A DNA stretch of 13,106 nt from Bacteroidota bacterium (lineage in GTDB: Bacteria; Bacteroidota; Bacteroidia; B-17B0; B-17BO). The position numbers were made by a program, and so were the translations under genes. Shown piece by piece: positions 1 to 7,168 of this stretch. The DNA lies in contig JANXRU010000190.1 in NCBI GenBank assembly GCA_025356715.1, positions 1 to 13,106 of the forward strand. Reading direction: 5' to 3'. How positions within the stretch are numbered: the stretch's first letter is position 1; every line of letters starts with the position of its first letter. The notes beneath the pieces are model-generated. The model worked only from the letters and a program-made list of their open reading frames with translations. It made no database searches and was not told the DNA's origin.

Positions 1-500
1 AACTCCAATAAAACCTCCATTCCCAATAATTGTGCAAGATCCGTAAACTGAATAATTTGTTCTTTAGTTAAAATGGCAGCAATTAATAGAATAGCATCAG
101 CACCAATTGATTTGGATTCGAAAATTTGATATTCATCAATAATAAACTCTTTTCTTAAAATCGGGCAGAAATTAAATTTTCGGGCAATGCTTAAATCTTC
201 CGATGAACCGCCAAAAAATAATTTATCTGTTAAGACGGAGAGGGCACTTGCCCCAGCTTGCATGTAGCCGATTGAAATTTTTTCGACATTAGCGTATTTA
301 TTAATAACGCCGCTAGAAGGTGATTGTTTTTTTATCTCGGCTATAATGCCACTTTTATCAGATCTTAATAAATACTTAGATAAAGAAACAGGTTGTGCTT
401 TAAAATAAATAGAGCGTTCCAATAATTGTTTAGGATATAAAGCTTGACGTTCTTTTACTTCAATAACTTTCTGTTCTGCAATGTCGTTTAAAGTTTTCAT
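1..500 (-). CDS. trpC: Indole-3-glycerol-phosphate synthase, 3' end cut by window edge
   Basis: Converts carboxyphenylamino-deoxyribulose phosphate to indole-3-glycerol phosphate, a late step of tryptophan synthesis in the cytoplasm. Only the first 166 codons are present; the reading frame is open to the window edge. I translated it by hand from the ATG at 500. The family signature AEIKKQSPSSG is at about residues 54-64 and the KEF loop carrying the catalytic lysine is at residues 116-119 (LRKEF, Lys117). The N-terminal helix (LNDIAEQKVIEVKERQ) is typical of the family. It is the fourth structural gene of the trp operon, 66 bases after the trpD stop, with no terminator between them. The rest of the protein and probably trpF, trpB and trpA lie beyond the left edge; that last point is inference. 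Confidence 0.96.
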   Translation of the reverse strand, partial: MKTLNDIAEQKVIEVKERQALYPKQLLERSIYFKAQPVSLSKYLLRSDKSGIIAEIKKQSPSSGVINKYANVEKISIGYMQAGASALSVLTDKLFFGGSSEDLSIARKFNFCPILRKEFIIDEYQIFESKSIGADAILLIAAILTKEQIIQFTDLAQLLGMEVLLE

Positions 501-566
501 ATTTATATTTCTTTGTTATAGAGTTTAGAGTTTTCTAATTCGAGTTGTTTTTTTTAATTGCAATAG

Positions 567-1559
567 TTAGTTTTGGTTAGAGATTAAATTTTTAAATAAG
601 GTATATGTTTTTTTCGACTCTATACTTTCTTTACAAATACCAATACAATCTGTAATACTAAGTTGATCGTTGAAGCAATTTAATGCAAGCGCACTATTGA
701 TAGTAACTACATTTTTTTGCTCTGCGGTGCATTCATTTTTCAAAACATTTAAAAAAATATCAGCAGATTCTTTGATGCTTTCGCCACCAGATATACTTTG
801 TTGACTTTGAAAATTAAATCCTAAATCAATAGGCTCTATCATTTTTTCGGTAGAATTTGTAATATATTTAAACGAATCGGTTAAGCTTACTTCATCATAA
901 CCATCTATAGTATGAACAATCGTATATTTTGTATGACTTTGTTGCAAAATATAATGATACATTCTAGCTATATCTAAACCATAAACACCAATGTATCGGT
1001 ACTTAACTTTAGCAGGATTTACTAATGGACCTAACATATTAAATAATGTTCTAACTCCCAGTTCTTTTCGTTGAGTTGCAACTCCTTTTAATCCTGGATG
1101 AAATAAGGGAGCATGTATAAAACAAATATTATGTTTATCTAGTTCTTTATTTAAATCATCCGAATTATTTTTAAATTGATAACCTAAATAATTTAATATA
1201 TCAGAAGAGCCCGATACGGATGATGAACCGTAATTACCATGTTTTGCTACTGTAGCACCTGATGCTGCAATAACTAAAGCAGATAATGTAGAAATATTAA
1301 ATGTGTTTTTTTGATCGCCCCCTGTTCCACAAACATCAATCGTATCACGATCAATCTTTACGGGAACGCATAAATCTAATAACGCATTTTTAAACCCAAT
1401 TAATTCCTGAACTGTAATTGGCCTTACAATATAAAATGCCATGATAGCGCTTATTTGCGAAGCATTTAAATTTCCCTCACATATATTTTGAAACAAGCCA
1501 TAGGCTTCGGTTTCGGTTAAATTATGTCCATGACATAATAAGTCAAATGTTGATTTCAT
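567..1559 (-). CDS. trpD: Anthranilate phosphoribosyltransferase
   Basis: Transfers phosphoribosyl from PRPP to anthranilate, the second step of the tryptophan branch. It has 330 residues, the normal length. The PRPP/Mg-binding motif CGTGGDQKNTFNIST is at about residues 77-91. The KHGN loop followed by a Ser-rich segment (KHGNYGSSSVSGSSDIL) is at about 106-122, where most families have a looser KHGN-SS-GSADVLE pattern. The acidic metal-binding motif DGYDEVSLTD lies further on (about residue 220). The ATG at 1559 gives the expected helical N-terminal domain. It is separated from trpG by 81 bases that contain a REP-like hairpin, whereas trpE and trpG overlap. It is probably co-transcribed from the trp promoter near 3800, since no other promoter was recognised. 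Confidence 0.97.
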   Translation of the reverse strand: MKSTFDLLCHGHNLTETEAYGLFQNICEGNLNASQISAIMAFYIVRPITVQELIGFKNALLDLCVPVKIDRDTIDVCGTGGDQKNTFNISTLSALVIAASGATVAKHGNYGSSSVSGSSDILNYLGYQFKNNSDDLNKELDKHNICFIHAPLFHPGLKGVATQRKELGVRTLFNMLGPLVNPAKVKYRYIGVYGLDIARMYHYILQQSHTKYTIVHTIDGYDEVSLTDSFKYITNSTEKMIEPIDLGFNFQSQQSISGGESIKESADIFLNVLKNECTAEQKNVVTINSALALNCFNDQLSITDCIGICKESIESKKTYTLFKNLISNQN

Positions 1560-1589
1560 TTTTTAGATTAATTAAATTGTAAAAAAATT

Positions 1590-1627
1590 GTTGGATGAAA
1601 CTTCTAGACTACACTCGAAGTGACAGT
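1590..1627 (-). repeat. REP-like intergenic palindrome between trpG and trpD
   Basis: Read on the minus strand, this segment contains CACTTCGAGTGTAGTCTAGA and continues with AGTTTCATCC. The core at 1600-1621 is an imperfect inverted repeat: outer arms ACTTC/GAAGT, one mismatched pair, inner arms AG/CT, and a six-base loop. It resembles the dispersed CTTCGAG...GAGAAG elements often seen between genes in Bacteroidota genomes; this is recalled from general familiarity, and only one copy is in this window. It is more GC-rich than the flanking poly-A/T sequence. In the transcript it would form a small hairpin between two trp cistrons and might affect mRNA stability or relative expression. Confidence 0.45.
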
Positions 1628-1640
1628 AAAAAAATATTAA

Positions 1641-2207
1641 TTAGGCGCTAAGCCAATTTTTCATTATCATTTCACCATATTCAGAAAGAATAGATTCGGG
1701 ATGAAACTGCACGCCACGCACATCATAACTATTGTGTCTTACTGCCATAATATTTCCATCACTATCAATAGAAGTGATTTGCAAATCATTTGGTAATAAT
1801 TGCTTATCAATAACCCATGAATGATATCGACCAACTGTAAAAGTCTTAGGGCAATTTTTAAATATTAAATCGTCAGAAATAATCGTGATAGGAGTTGCTA
1901 AACCATGAAACACTATATCCAAATTTTTTAAGGATGCTCCATAAGCTTCTCCAATAGACTGCAAGCCAAGGCAGATACCTAAGATGCTTTTTGAAGCCCC
2001 ATACTGTTTTATCAATTCAGGCATAATACCCGCATCTTTTGGTAAACCTGGCCCTGGTGATAGTAAAATTTTATCATACGCATTTACTTCTTCCAAGGAA
2101 ATTTTATCATTCCTAATTACTTTAAGTGATATATTACTTACCTTTTCAATTAAATGAACAAGATTATAAGTAAAGCTGTCGTAATTATCGAGCACTAGTA
2201 GTTTCAT
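1641..2207 (-). CDS. trpG: Anthranilate synthase component II (glutamine amidotransferase)
   Basis: Supplies ammonia from glutamine to TrpE for anthranilate formation. It is a class I glutamine amidotransferase of 188 residues, the usual size of a stand-alone TrpG. The oxyanion strand LLSPGPGLP is at about residues 48-56. The nucleophile elbow GICLGLQ has Cys79, and the catalytic His169 and Glu171 are in RGVQFHPES. The N-terminal LVLDNYDSFTYNLVH is diagnostic of the TrpG/PabA group; PabA cannot be excluded by motif, but the position in a trp operon supports TrpG. Its ATG lies inside the 3' end of trpE (23-base overlap), which suggests translational coupling so that the two subunits are made in matching amounts. 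Confidence 0.97.
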   Translation of the reverse strand: MKLLVLDNYDSFTYNLVHLIEKVSNISLKVIRNDKISLEEVNAYDKILLSPGPGLPKDAGIMPELIKQYGASKSILGICLGLQSIGEAYGASLKNLDIVFHGLATPITIISDDLIFKNCPKTFTVGRYHSWVIDKQLLPNDLQITSIDSDGNIMAVRHNSYDVRGVQFHPESILSEYGEMIMKNWLSA

Positions 2208-3630
2208 GACTTTTAGCTTTTGTAATATTATTAAATTTTTCGGCTTGTTGGATAGATTTTTTTAATGCGGATACTTTATGATTAATTTCTTGTAATTCTT
2301 TTTCTTCATCTGATGAAATAACGATGCCTGCTCCTGCTTGAAAATGAAGCGTGTTATCTTTACTTAAAAAAGTTCGTATCATAATAGCGTGATTTAATTG
2401 ATTGTCATGGCTTATAAATCCAATACAACCACCGTAAAACTCCCGGGCCTCAGGCTCATGTGCATCAATCAATTGTAAAGCTTTATATTTTGGCGCGCCT
2501 GATAACGTTCCTGCGGGAAATGTTCCGAACAATAATTCAAACGGATGAAATTTTTGTTTTACATTTCCAATAACCTTACTTACCAAATGGATAACATGAG
2601 AATAAAACTGCGTTTGTTTTAAAAATTTCACTTCAACATTAGAGCAATATTTACTCAAATCATTTCTTGCTAAATCCACTAACATATTATGTTCTGCATT
2701 TTCTTTAGGATCGTTTAATAATTCTTTTGCTTTTAGTAAATCATGCTCATCATTCCCTGTTCTCTTATATGTGCCAGCAATAGGATGTATTTCAGCAATA
2801 TTTTCGCCAATTACCAATTGTGCTTCTGGAGAAGAACCAAATAATTTAAAATCTCCTAAATCAAAATAAAACAAATAGGGTGATGGATTAATGTTTTTCA
2901 AAGCACGATATACATTAAAATCATCTCCTTTAAATGATTGAGAAAACCGTCGAGATAATACTAATTGAAATACATCACCATTTTGACAATATTCTTTCGC
3001 CTTTACTACCATTGCTTTATAATCATTGTCAGTTAATAAGCTTTTAATTTCGTTAACCGTTGAAAAGCCATATTCTTTATGAGTTAAATACTGTATTTGC
3101 TCTTCAATCATCTTTAATTGTTTAAAGGAAGAGTCATCACTAAACTCATGACTAATAATATATAAATTATTGGTAGTGTGGTGAAACACTAAAATAATTC
3201 CATACACACTGTATATTAATTCAGGTATATCTATGTTTTTATGTTCTTTGTTTAGTTCTATATCTTCTGCATAATTAATACAATCATAGCCCATATAACC
3301 AAATACACCTGCATAACAGAATGGCAAAGCTTGGGTTTCAAATTCAAATTGATCTTTAAACTCAATCAATTTATCTAATACTATTTTAGTGTCATTATTT
3401 ATTTCTTCATATGTAATTACATCCTTAATTTTAGTTTTAAACTTAGAATGCTGTACAGAAACTGTTGCCAATGGGTTTAAACAGATGTAAGAATAATGCC
3501 CGTCCTTACTATTATAATCAGAGCTTTCAAGTAATAAAGGATTTTGATATAAATCTCTTAAGATTAAGTATAACGCAACTGGTGTTTTGGTGTCAGCTAG
3601 TATTTGTGTGATATGTGTATGTAACTTCAT
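2185..3630 (-). CDS. trpE: Anthranilate synthase component I
   Basis: Converts chorismate to anthranilate together with TrpG; this is the committed step of tryptophan synthesis. It has 481 residues, the normal length. The N-terminal tryptophan-binding motif LLLES is at residues 32-36 and its partner NPSPYLFYF lies near residue 250, so classical feedback inhibition by tryptophan is likely. The chorismate-binding domain has PIAGTYKRTGN, AEHNMLVDLARND, GTLSGAPK and QAGAGIV in the expected order. PIAGT separates anthranilate synthase from aminodeoxychorismate synthase (PIKGT). It is the first structural gene of the operon, starting a few tens of bases after the attenuator hairpin at 3664-3697, and overlaps trpG by 23 bases. 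Confidence 0.98.
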   Translation of the reverse strand: MKLHTHITQILADTKTPVALYLILRDLYQNPLLLESSDYNSKDGHYSYICLNPLATVSVQHSKFKTKIKDVITYEEINNDTKIVLDKLIEFKDQFEFETQALPFCYAGVFGYMGYDCINYAEDIELNKEHKNIDIPELIYSVYGIILVFHHTTNNLYIISHEFSDDSSFKQLKMIEEQIQYLTHKEYGFSTVNEIKSLLTDNDYKAMVVKAKEYCQNGDVFQLVLSRRFSQSFKGDDFNVYRALKNINPSPYLFYFDLGDFKLFGSSPEAQLVIGENIAEIHPIAGTYKRTGNDEHDLLKAKELLNDPKENAEHNMLVDLARNDLSKYCSNVEVKFLKQTQFYSHVIHLVSKVIGNVKQKFHPFELLFGTFPAGTLSGAPKYKALQLIDAHEPEAREFYGGCIGFISHDNQLNHAIMIRTFLSKDNTLHFQAGAGIVISSDEEKELQEINHKVSALKKSIQQAEKFNNITKAKSHETTSAR

Positions 3631-3657
3631 GTGTAATTTTATTTAATTGATTTGATG

Positions 3658-3697
3658 AAAAACAAAAAGCCCGCTGTTATATGAACAGCGGGCTTTT
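3658..3697 (-). terminator. Trp operon attenuator: intrinsic terminator in the leader
   Basis: A perfect 14-bp inverted repeat pairs 3684-3697 with 3665-3678 across a five-base loop (3679-3683). On the transcript (minus) strand it has a GC-rich core (AGCCCGCTGTT/AACAGCGGGCT) and runs into TTTTTGTTTTT, a typical rho-independent terminator. It lies between the leader peptide and trpE, so termination here would stop the operon. Transcript bases 3680-3689, which include GCUGUU of the 5' arm, can instead pair with 3726-3735 at the end of the leader peptide gene (10 bp, three of them G-U). The two structures exclude each other, as expected of a terminator/antiterminator pair. The pairing was worked out by eye, without energy calculation. 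Confidence 0.93.
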
Positions 3698-3722
3698 GAA
3701 GGGCCTTTATAAGAAATATATC

Positions 3723-3785
3723 TTAGCTACTCACAACATTTGTCGTAAGCCACCACCAAAATTTATTTAAAATTGTATTTTTCAT
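3723..3785 (-). CDS. trpL: Trp operon leader peptide with three tandem Trp codons
   Basis: A 20-codon reading frame runs from ATG (3785-3783) to TAA (3725-3723) and encodes MKNTILNKFWWWLTTNVVSS. Codons 10-12 are three consecutive TGG codons (3758-3750); tryptophan is otherwise rare. It lies just after a good promoter and 25 bases before a strong terminator, upstream of trpE. The expected role is regulatory. Scarce charged tRNA-Trp stalls the ribosome on WWW, leaving the segment covering codons 17-20 free to form the antiterminator; with enough tryptophan the ribosome reaches the stop codon, covers that segment, and the terminator forms. A competing hairpin (GCU/AGC, AC/GU, ACAA/UUGU with bulges) can form within codons 12-20. 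The peptide itself probably has no other function. Confidence 0.92.
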   Translation of the reverse strand: MKNTILNKFWWWLTTNVVSS

Positions 3786-3792
3786 TTCGTTA

Positions 3793-3823
3793 CAAATGTA
3801 TTAAGCTTTTTTAATAATGCAAA
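3793..3823 (-). promoter_or_regulatory. Trp operon promoter (Bacteroidota type)
   Basis: On the minus strand there is TTTG (3823-3820), a 19-base spacer, and TACATTTG (3800-3793). This matches the Bacteroidota primary-sigma consensus TTG / TAnnTTTG at normal spacing. Only seven bases (TAACGAA) separate the -7 element from the ATG of the leader peptide, so the transcript should start zero to four bases before the ATG. The spacer contains an AT-only inverted repeat (TATTAA / TTAATA around AAAAGC) that could be an operator or a weak terminator of the upstream gene; there is no independent support for either. Confidence 0.82.
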
Positions 3824-3850
3824 TATTTTTTTTATTTTTTACTTTAAATA

Positions 3851-6127
3851 TTACTTTCCAGAGACAATTTTCAACTCAACGCGACGATTTAATTGCATAC
3901 CTTTTAAATCTGGTTTACCATTTGGCAAAGCATTAGGAGCGATAGGCATTGTTTTTCCATAACCTTTTGCAACTAGTGATTTTATATCAATGCCTTTTTT
4001 AACTACAGCATTAACTACAGATTGAGATCTTGCTTGAGATAATTTAAGATTGACATCTGCATTTCCCTTGCTATCTGTATGTCCAGAAACTTCAATAGTC
4101 AATTCTGGATACTCTTTCATTAATTTAACTAATTTATCAATTTCAATACTTGACTCCTTACGAAGGATAGATTTATTAGAGTCAAAGAAAATATTATTTA
4201 ACACGATTTTAGACCCAATTTCCACTTTGTCTAAAACAATATCTTTCACTAAAGTTGAATACTCTGCCACTTTAGGCGCATTTATGTTAGCTGATTGAAA
4301 CAAATAACCTTTCGCTTCATAGGAAACATTATAATTTTGACCTCTATTAAGAACAAAATAGTAAGATCCTGAATCGATAGTAGTGTAAAACGTTTCGATT
4401 AAATTACCAGTGATATTATCCTTAATAATAATAGCAGCACCAGGTATTGCTTTCCCTTCTTTATTTCTTACAACACCTTTAACTGCCATGGTTCCAAGGG
4501 TTTTAGATTCAAGATTGATCATTTGTAATATATACTCCTTTTCAATAACTTGGTAAGCAGAATGAGGAGGAACAACTACAGTTGTAGACAAAGGTTGATA
4601 ACCATCAGCTTCAAAGTTCATGTTATATGTTTTTCCTTTTACTCCAGGAGTTAAAATCATCACATATTTCCCTGTAGCTTCATTTGGTCTAATCTCTTGG
4701 ATCACTTCTCCAGTTTCACTATCAGTAACTAATATACGGGTATGTGCTGGTGATTTATTTGTTCCGTTAAAAGTTAAAGTACCCTTTAATAATGTTAAAG
4801 CGACAGCATTTGCCGTTTCATAATCAACACGATAAATGTCAGTTTCACCAAAATTTCCTTTTCTATTTGACGAAATATACCCTCTTTTACCATCGGCGGA
4901 CTGAACATAAAAAATATCATCATCAGGTGTATTAATAGGCGCTCTTAAATTTTCAGGCTCACTCCATTTGCCATCTTCATTTTTAGTGCTTTTAAATACA
5001 TCAAACCCGCCCATATTTTTATGACCAGTTGAACTAAAAAACAAAGTCACGCCATCAGGATGTAAGAATGGAGCATCTTCATCACCAGGAGTATTAATTG
5101 TTGGACCCAAATTATATGGTACACCCCATGTTCCATTTGGCAATTTCACACAACGCCAAATATCACGACCTCCTAAGCCTCCTTCTTTTCTATTACTAAC
5201 AAAATATAAAGCACTCCCATCAGCCGATATCGTTGCGTGTGTCTCCCATGCAGGAGTATTAACATTAGGGCTTAATGGCACTAACATACCCCATGTATCT
5301 CCTTCTAATTTACTCATATAAATATCGCCACCATTAATATCACGGTAAACAAATAATTGATCACCGCTTGGAGAAAGACCAATATTGGCTTCATTACCAT
5401 TACTATTAATATTAATTCCTATAGATTTAGCGCTTGACCAGCTACCATCAGCTTGTCTATTTGACACATAAATATCTTCCAAATATAGCCCTTCAGGCGT
5501 TTTTTCTCCACCAGTACTTCCTGGTCTTCTTGATGTAAATATCAATGTTGATTCGTCAGCGGAAACAACTGGACTATACTCAGGATATTCGGTGTTGATA
5601 CTATCACCTAAATTTACAATAGTAACCTTAGCGCCATCCTTAACTAATTCATCTGCATTTTCATTTGTTTTTAAATGTGCTGTAATTTCTTTCGAAAGCT
5701 CCGCATTTTTAGTTCCAACAATATCCTGAAACTTTTTAAAATAAACATTTGATTGCTCGAACTTATAATCGCTTCTATAAGCTTCAGCTAAATTATAATA
5801 GGCCAATACAGGCGCTCTCTGCTCATTAACATCTTCCGGATTATACCTTTGAGCAACATTTAACACTGCTTTTTCTAGATATTTAACCGCTTTATATTTC
5901 TCAACGCCAGACTCAACATAACACATTCCCATTTTATAATTAATGTTGGAATTTGTTGAATCAATTAAATAAGCCACTTTAAAATACTTAAGAGCCATTA
6001 TGTAATTTTTTTCTAAAAGAAGGTAGTTTCCTTCAGCGAAATTTTGACGATAGTCTTTTTTACTGCCTTGTCCAAAAAAACAGTGAGTAATTAGTAAAAA
6101 TAAAATAAGTAATTTGTTTGTTTTCAT
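3851..6127 (-). CDS. TPR - PD40 propeller - CRD - OmpA envelope protein (PorE-like)
   Basis: Probably a periplasmic or outer-membrane-associated protein that grips peptidoglycan. It has 758 residues from the chosen ATG. Order (numbered from it): signal peptide 1-20 (hydrophobic LLILFLLI, then CFFGQ); TPR helices about 25-145; five PD40/WD40-like blades about 185-440, each with a core like LSPSGDQLF or ISADGSALYF; two beta-rich carboxypeptidase-regulatory-like regions about 445-540 and 550-630; OmpA C-terminal domain about 645-758, with FDSNKS, the ligand-binding GHTDSKG, LSQARSQSV and NRRVEL. This layout matches PorE of Porphyromonas gingivalis (type IX secretion); homology is inferred from architecture alone. 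PorE is a lipoprotein, but here the residue before Cys16 is His, so a lipobox is doubtful. An ATG at 6157 behind GGGAGGG would add ten residues; I chose 6127 because it directly begins the signal peptide. Confidence 0.9.
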   Translation of the reverse strand: MKTNKLLILFLLITHCFFGQGSKKDYRQNFAEGNYLLLEKNYIMALKYFKVAYLIDSTNSNINYKMGMCYVESGVEKYKAVKYLEKAVLNVAQRYNPEDVNEQRAPVLAYYNLAEAYRSDYKFEQSNVYFKKFQDIVGTKNAELSKEITAHLKTNENADELVKDGAKVTIVNLGDSINTEYPEYSPVVSADESTLIFTSRRPGSTGGEKTPEGLYLEDIYVSNRQADGSWSSAKSIGININSNGNEANIGLSPSGDQLFVYRDINGGDIYMSKLEGDTWGMLVPLSPNVNTPAWETHATISADGSALYFVSNRKEGGLGGRDIWRCVKLPNGTWGVPYNLGPTINTPGDEDAPFLHPDGVTLFFSSTGHKNMGGFDVFKSTKNEDGKWSEPENLRAPINTPDDDIFYVQSADGKRGYISSNRKGNFGETDIYRVDYETANAVALTLLKGTLTFNGTNKSPAHTRILVTDSETGEVIQEIRPNEATGKYVMILTPGVKGKTYNMNFEADGYQPLSTTVVVPPHSAYQVIEKEYILQMINLESKTLGTMAVKGVVRNKEGKAIPGAAIIIKDNITGNLIETFYTTIDSGSYYFVLNRGQNYNVSYEAKGYLFQSANINAPKVAEYSTLVKDIVLDKVEIGSKIVLNNIFFDSNKSILRKESSIEIDKLVKLMKEYPELTIEVSGHTDSKGNADVNLKLSQARSQSVVNAVVKKGIDIKSLVAKGYGKTMPIAPNALPNGKPDLKGMQLNRRVELKIVSGK

Positions 6128-6254
6128 GTGTAGATATATATTGTTTTTTGTTGCCATATGGTTTACCCTCCCAATAACTACTGGGATTATTATTTATGTT
6201 TATATTTTGGCAAACATGGGTATTTCATAAAATGTTAATTAATGCCTAATCTTC

Positions 6255-6287
6255 CAAATTTAGATATTTTTATTAACTAATAAACAA
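6255..6287 (-). promoter_or_regulatory. Candidate promoter of the PorE-like gene
   Basis: On the minus strand, TTG (6287-6285) and TAAATTTG (6262-6255) are separated by 22 bases, at the long end of the accepted spacing. It implies a 5' untranslated region of about 120 bases. The spacer holds a perfect AT-only palindrome TTTATTA-GT-TAATAAA (6284-6269). Further down the leader is a short CCCA/TGGG hairpin (6168-6183) just before the GGGAGGG that precedes the ATG at 6157. Confidence 0.45.
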
Positions 6288-6323
6288 TAATATTACAAAA
6301 TTCGAGTGATTTTTTGATATTTT

Positions 6324-7166
6324 TTACTCAAACTTATCCGTTTTCCTCGAATAATCATATTTCAAAAAAAGGATATAACAAATTATCATTATTATTCCAA
6401 AAGTAAATAACCCCATTACTAATGAAATAATAATATGTTGTAAAATACCAAATGCAAAAACATATTTTTTTAAAGGCATCAAAAAAACAGTTATAGGAAA
6501 AGTAATTTGATAGATTAAAGTTAAGTAGGTGAATATTAAACATAGAGAAGATGGCAATGAAATTAATATTGAATTTGAGTATTCTGGAATTTGGATAATA
6601 TAAGAAACGGCGCTTCCATCAATCCACGAATGGTCATTTAACTTAAACAACCCAGCTAAAAAATAAGCCAAGCAAACTTGAGTTTTAATTCCAATCAGTG
6701 CAATATTATGAAATACTGTTTTAAAATCTTGTACAATGGGATTAGTAACGCTTTTTGAACTAAAAAAAATATTAAATAATAATAATTGATTTAGTAAATA
6801 ATCCCCTGTTGTTAAAGCCGAATATAAATAATTATTTAAGTTAACTACAACTAACCATAGTAAAAAATTAGTCATGTAATTTGACTGTTTAACTAAACCG
6901 ATAATAGCCAATAATACTAAAAGTACTATACAAATTAGAGCACTAAAACAGGAATAATGATTTGTTAAATAAAATGCAAAACCCCTAAAAAATCCTATTT
7001 GTTTGGAGCTAATATAAATTAAACTATTTAATGAAAACAATTCATCAAAATGAATACAATAAATTAAAGATTTATAAAGTATAAATAAATACAAAGCGCT
7101 CCTGAACCAACCAATTTCTTTAAGCTGTTTTTTAGAACTAAATAAATATGTGGTAATGATTTTAAT
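6324..7166 (-). CDS. HTTM / SdpB-like multipass membrane protein
   Basis: A polytopic inner-membrane protein with about six hydrophobic segments. In the 280-residue numbering used here, the segment NLNNYLYSALTTGDYLLNQL (about 109-128) and the motif YFLAGLFKLNDHSWIDGSAV (about 168-187) are characteristic of the HTTM family, which includes Bacillus SdpB and gamma-carboxylase-like proteins. SdpB works with SdpA to mature the SdpC toxin; which substrate this protein has is unknown. The only conventional start in frame is TTG at 7094, but coding-like sequence continues upstream (SSKKQLKEIGWFRSA). That segment resembles the charged/aromatic N-terminus expected of the family. The next stop is at 7182-7184. 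I therefore extended it to an ATT at 7166, two bases after the stop of the SdpA-like gene. That start is inference; the safe minimal gene is 6324-7094 (256 residues). Confidence 0.72.
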   Translation of the reverse strand: MKIITTYLFSSKKQLKEIGWFRSALYLFILYKSLIYCIHFDELFSLNSLIYISSKQIGFFRGFAFYLTNHYSCFSALICIVLLVLLAIIGLVKQSNYMTNFLLWLVVVNLNNYLYSALTTGDYLLNQLLLFNIFFSSKSVTNPIVQDFKTVFHNIALIGIKTQVCLAYFLAGLFKLNDHSWIDGSAVSYIIQIPEYSNSILISLPSSLCLIFTYLTLIYQITFPITVFLMPLKKYVFAFGILQHIIISLVMGLFTFGIIMIICYILFLKYDYSRKTDKFE

Positions 7167-7168
7167 AT

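Noticed and set aside
3747..3758. Alternative antiterminator pairing GGCUU (leader codons 12-13) with AAGCC of the terminator 5' arm
   Set aside because: Only five bp, crosses the longer codon 17-20 pairing (pseudoknot), and would be covered by a ribosome stalled on the Trp codons.
4050..4298. Plus-strand open frames inside the PorE-like gene (4050-4298 and 4620-4823)
   Set aside because: They are antisense shadows of a gene with clear domain structure on the minus strand; the translations lack family features.
6168..6183. CCCA/TGGG hairpin with GGGAGGG before the ATG at 6157, considered as a riboswitch or a true ribosome binding site
   Set aside because: The stem is only four bp plus a mismatch, no riboswitch consensus is visible, and the signal peptide supports the later ATG at 6127. 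It is noted only as possible leader structure.
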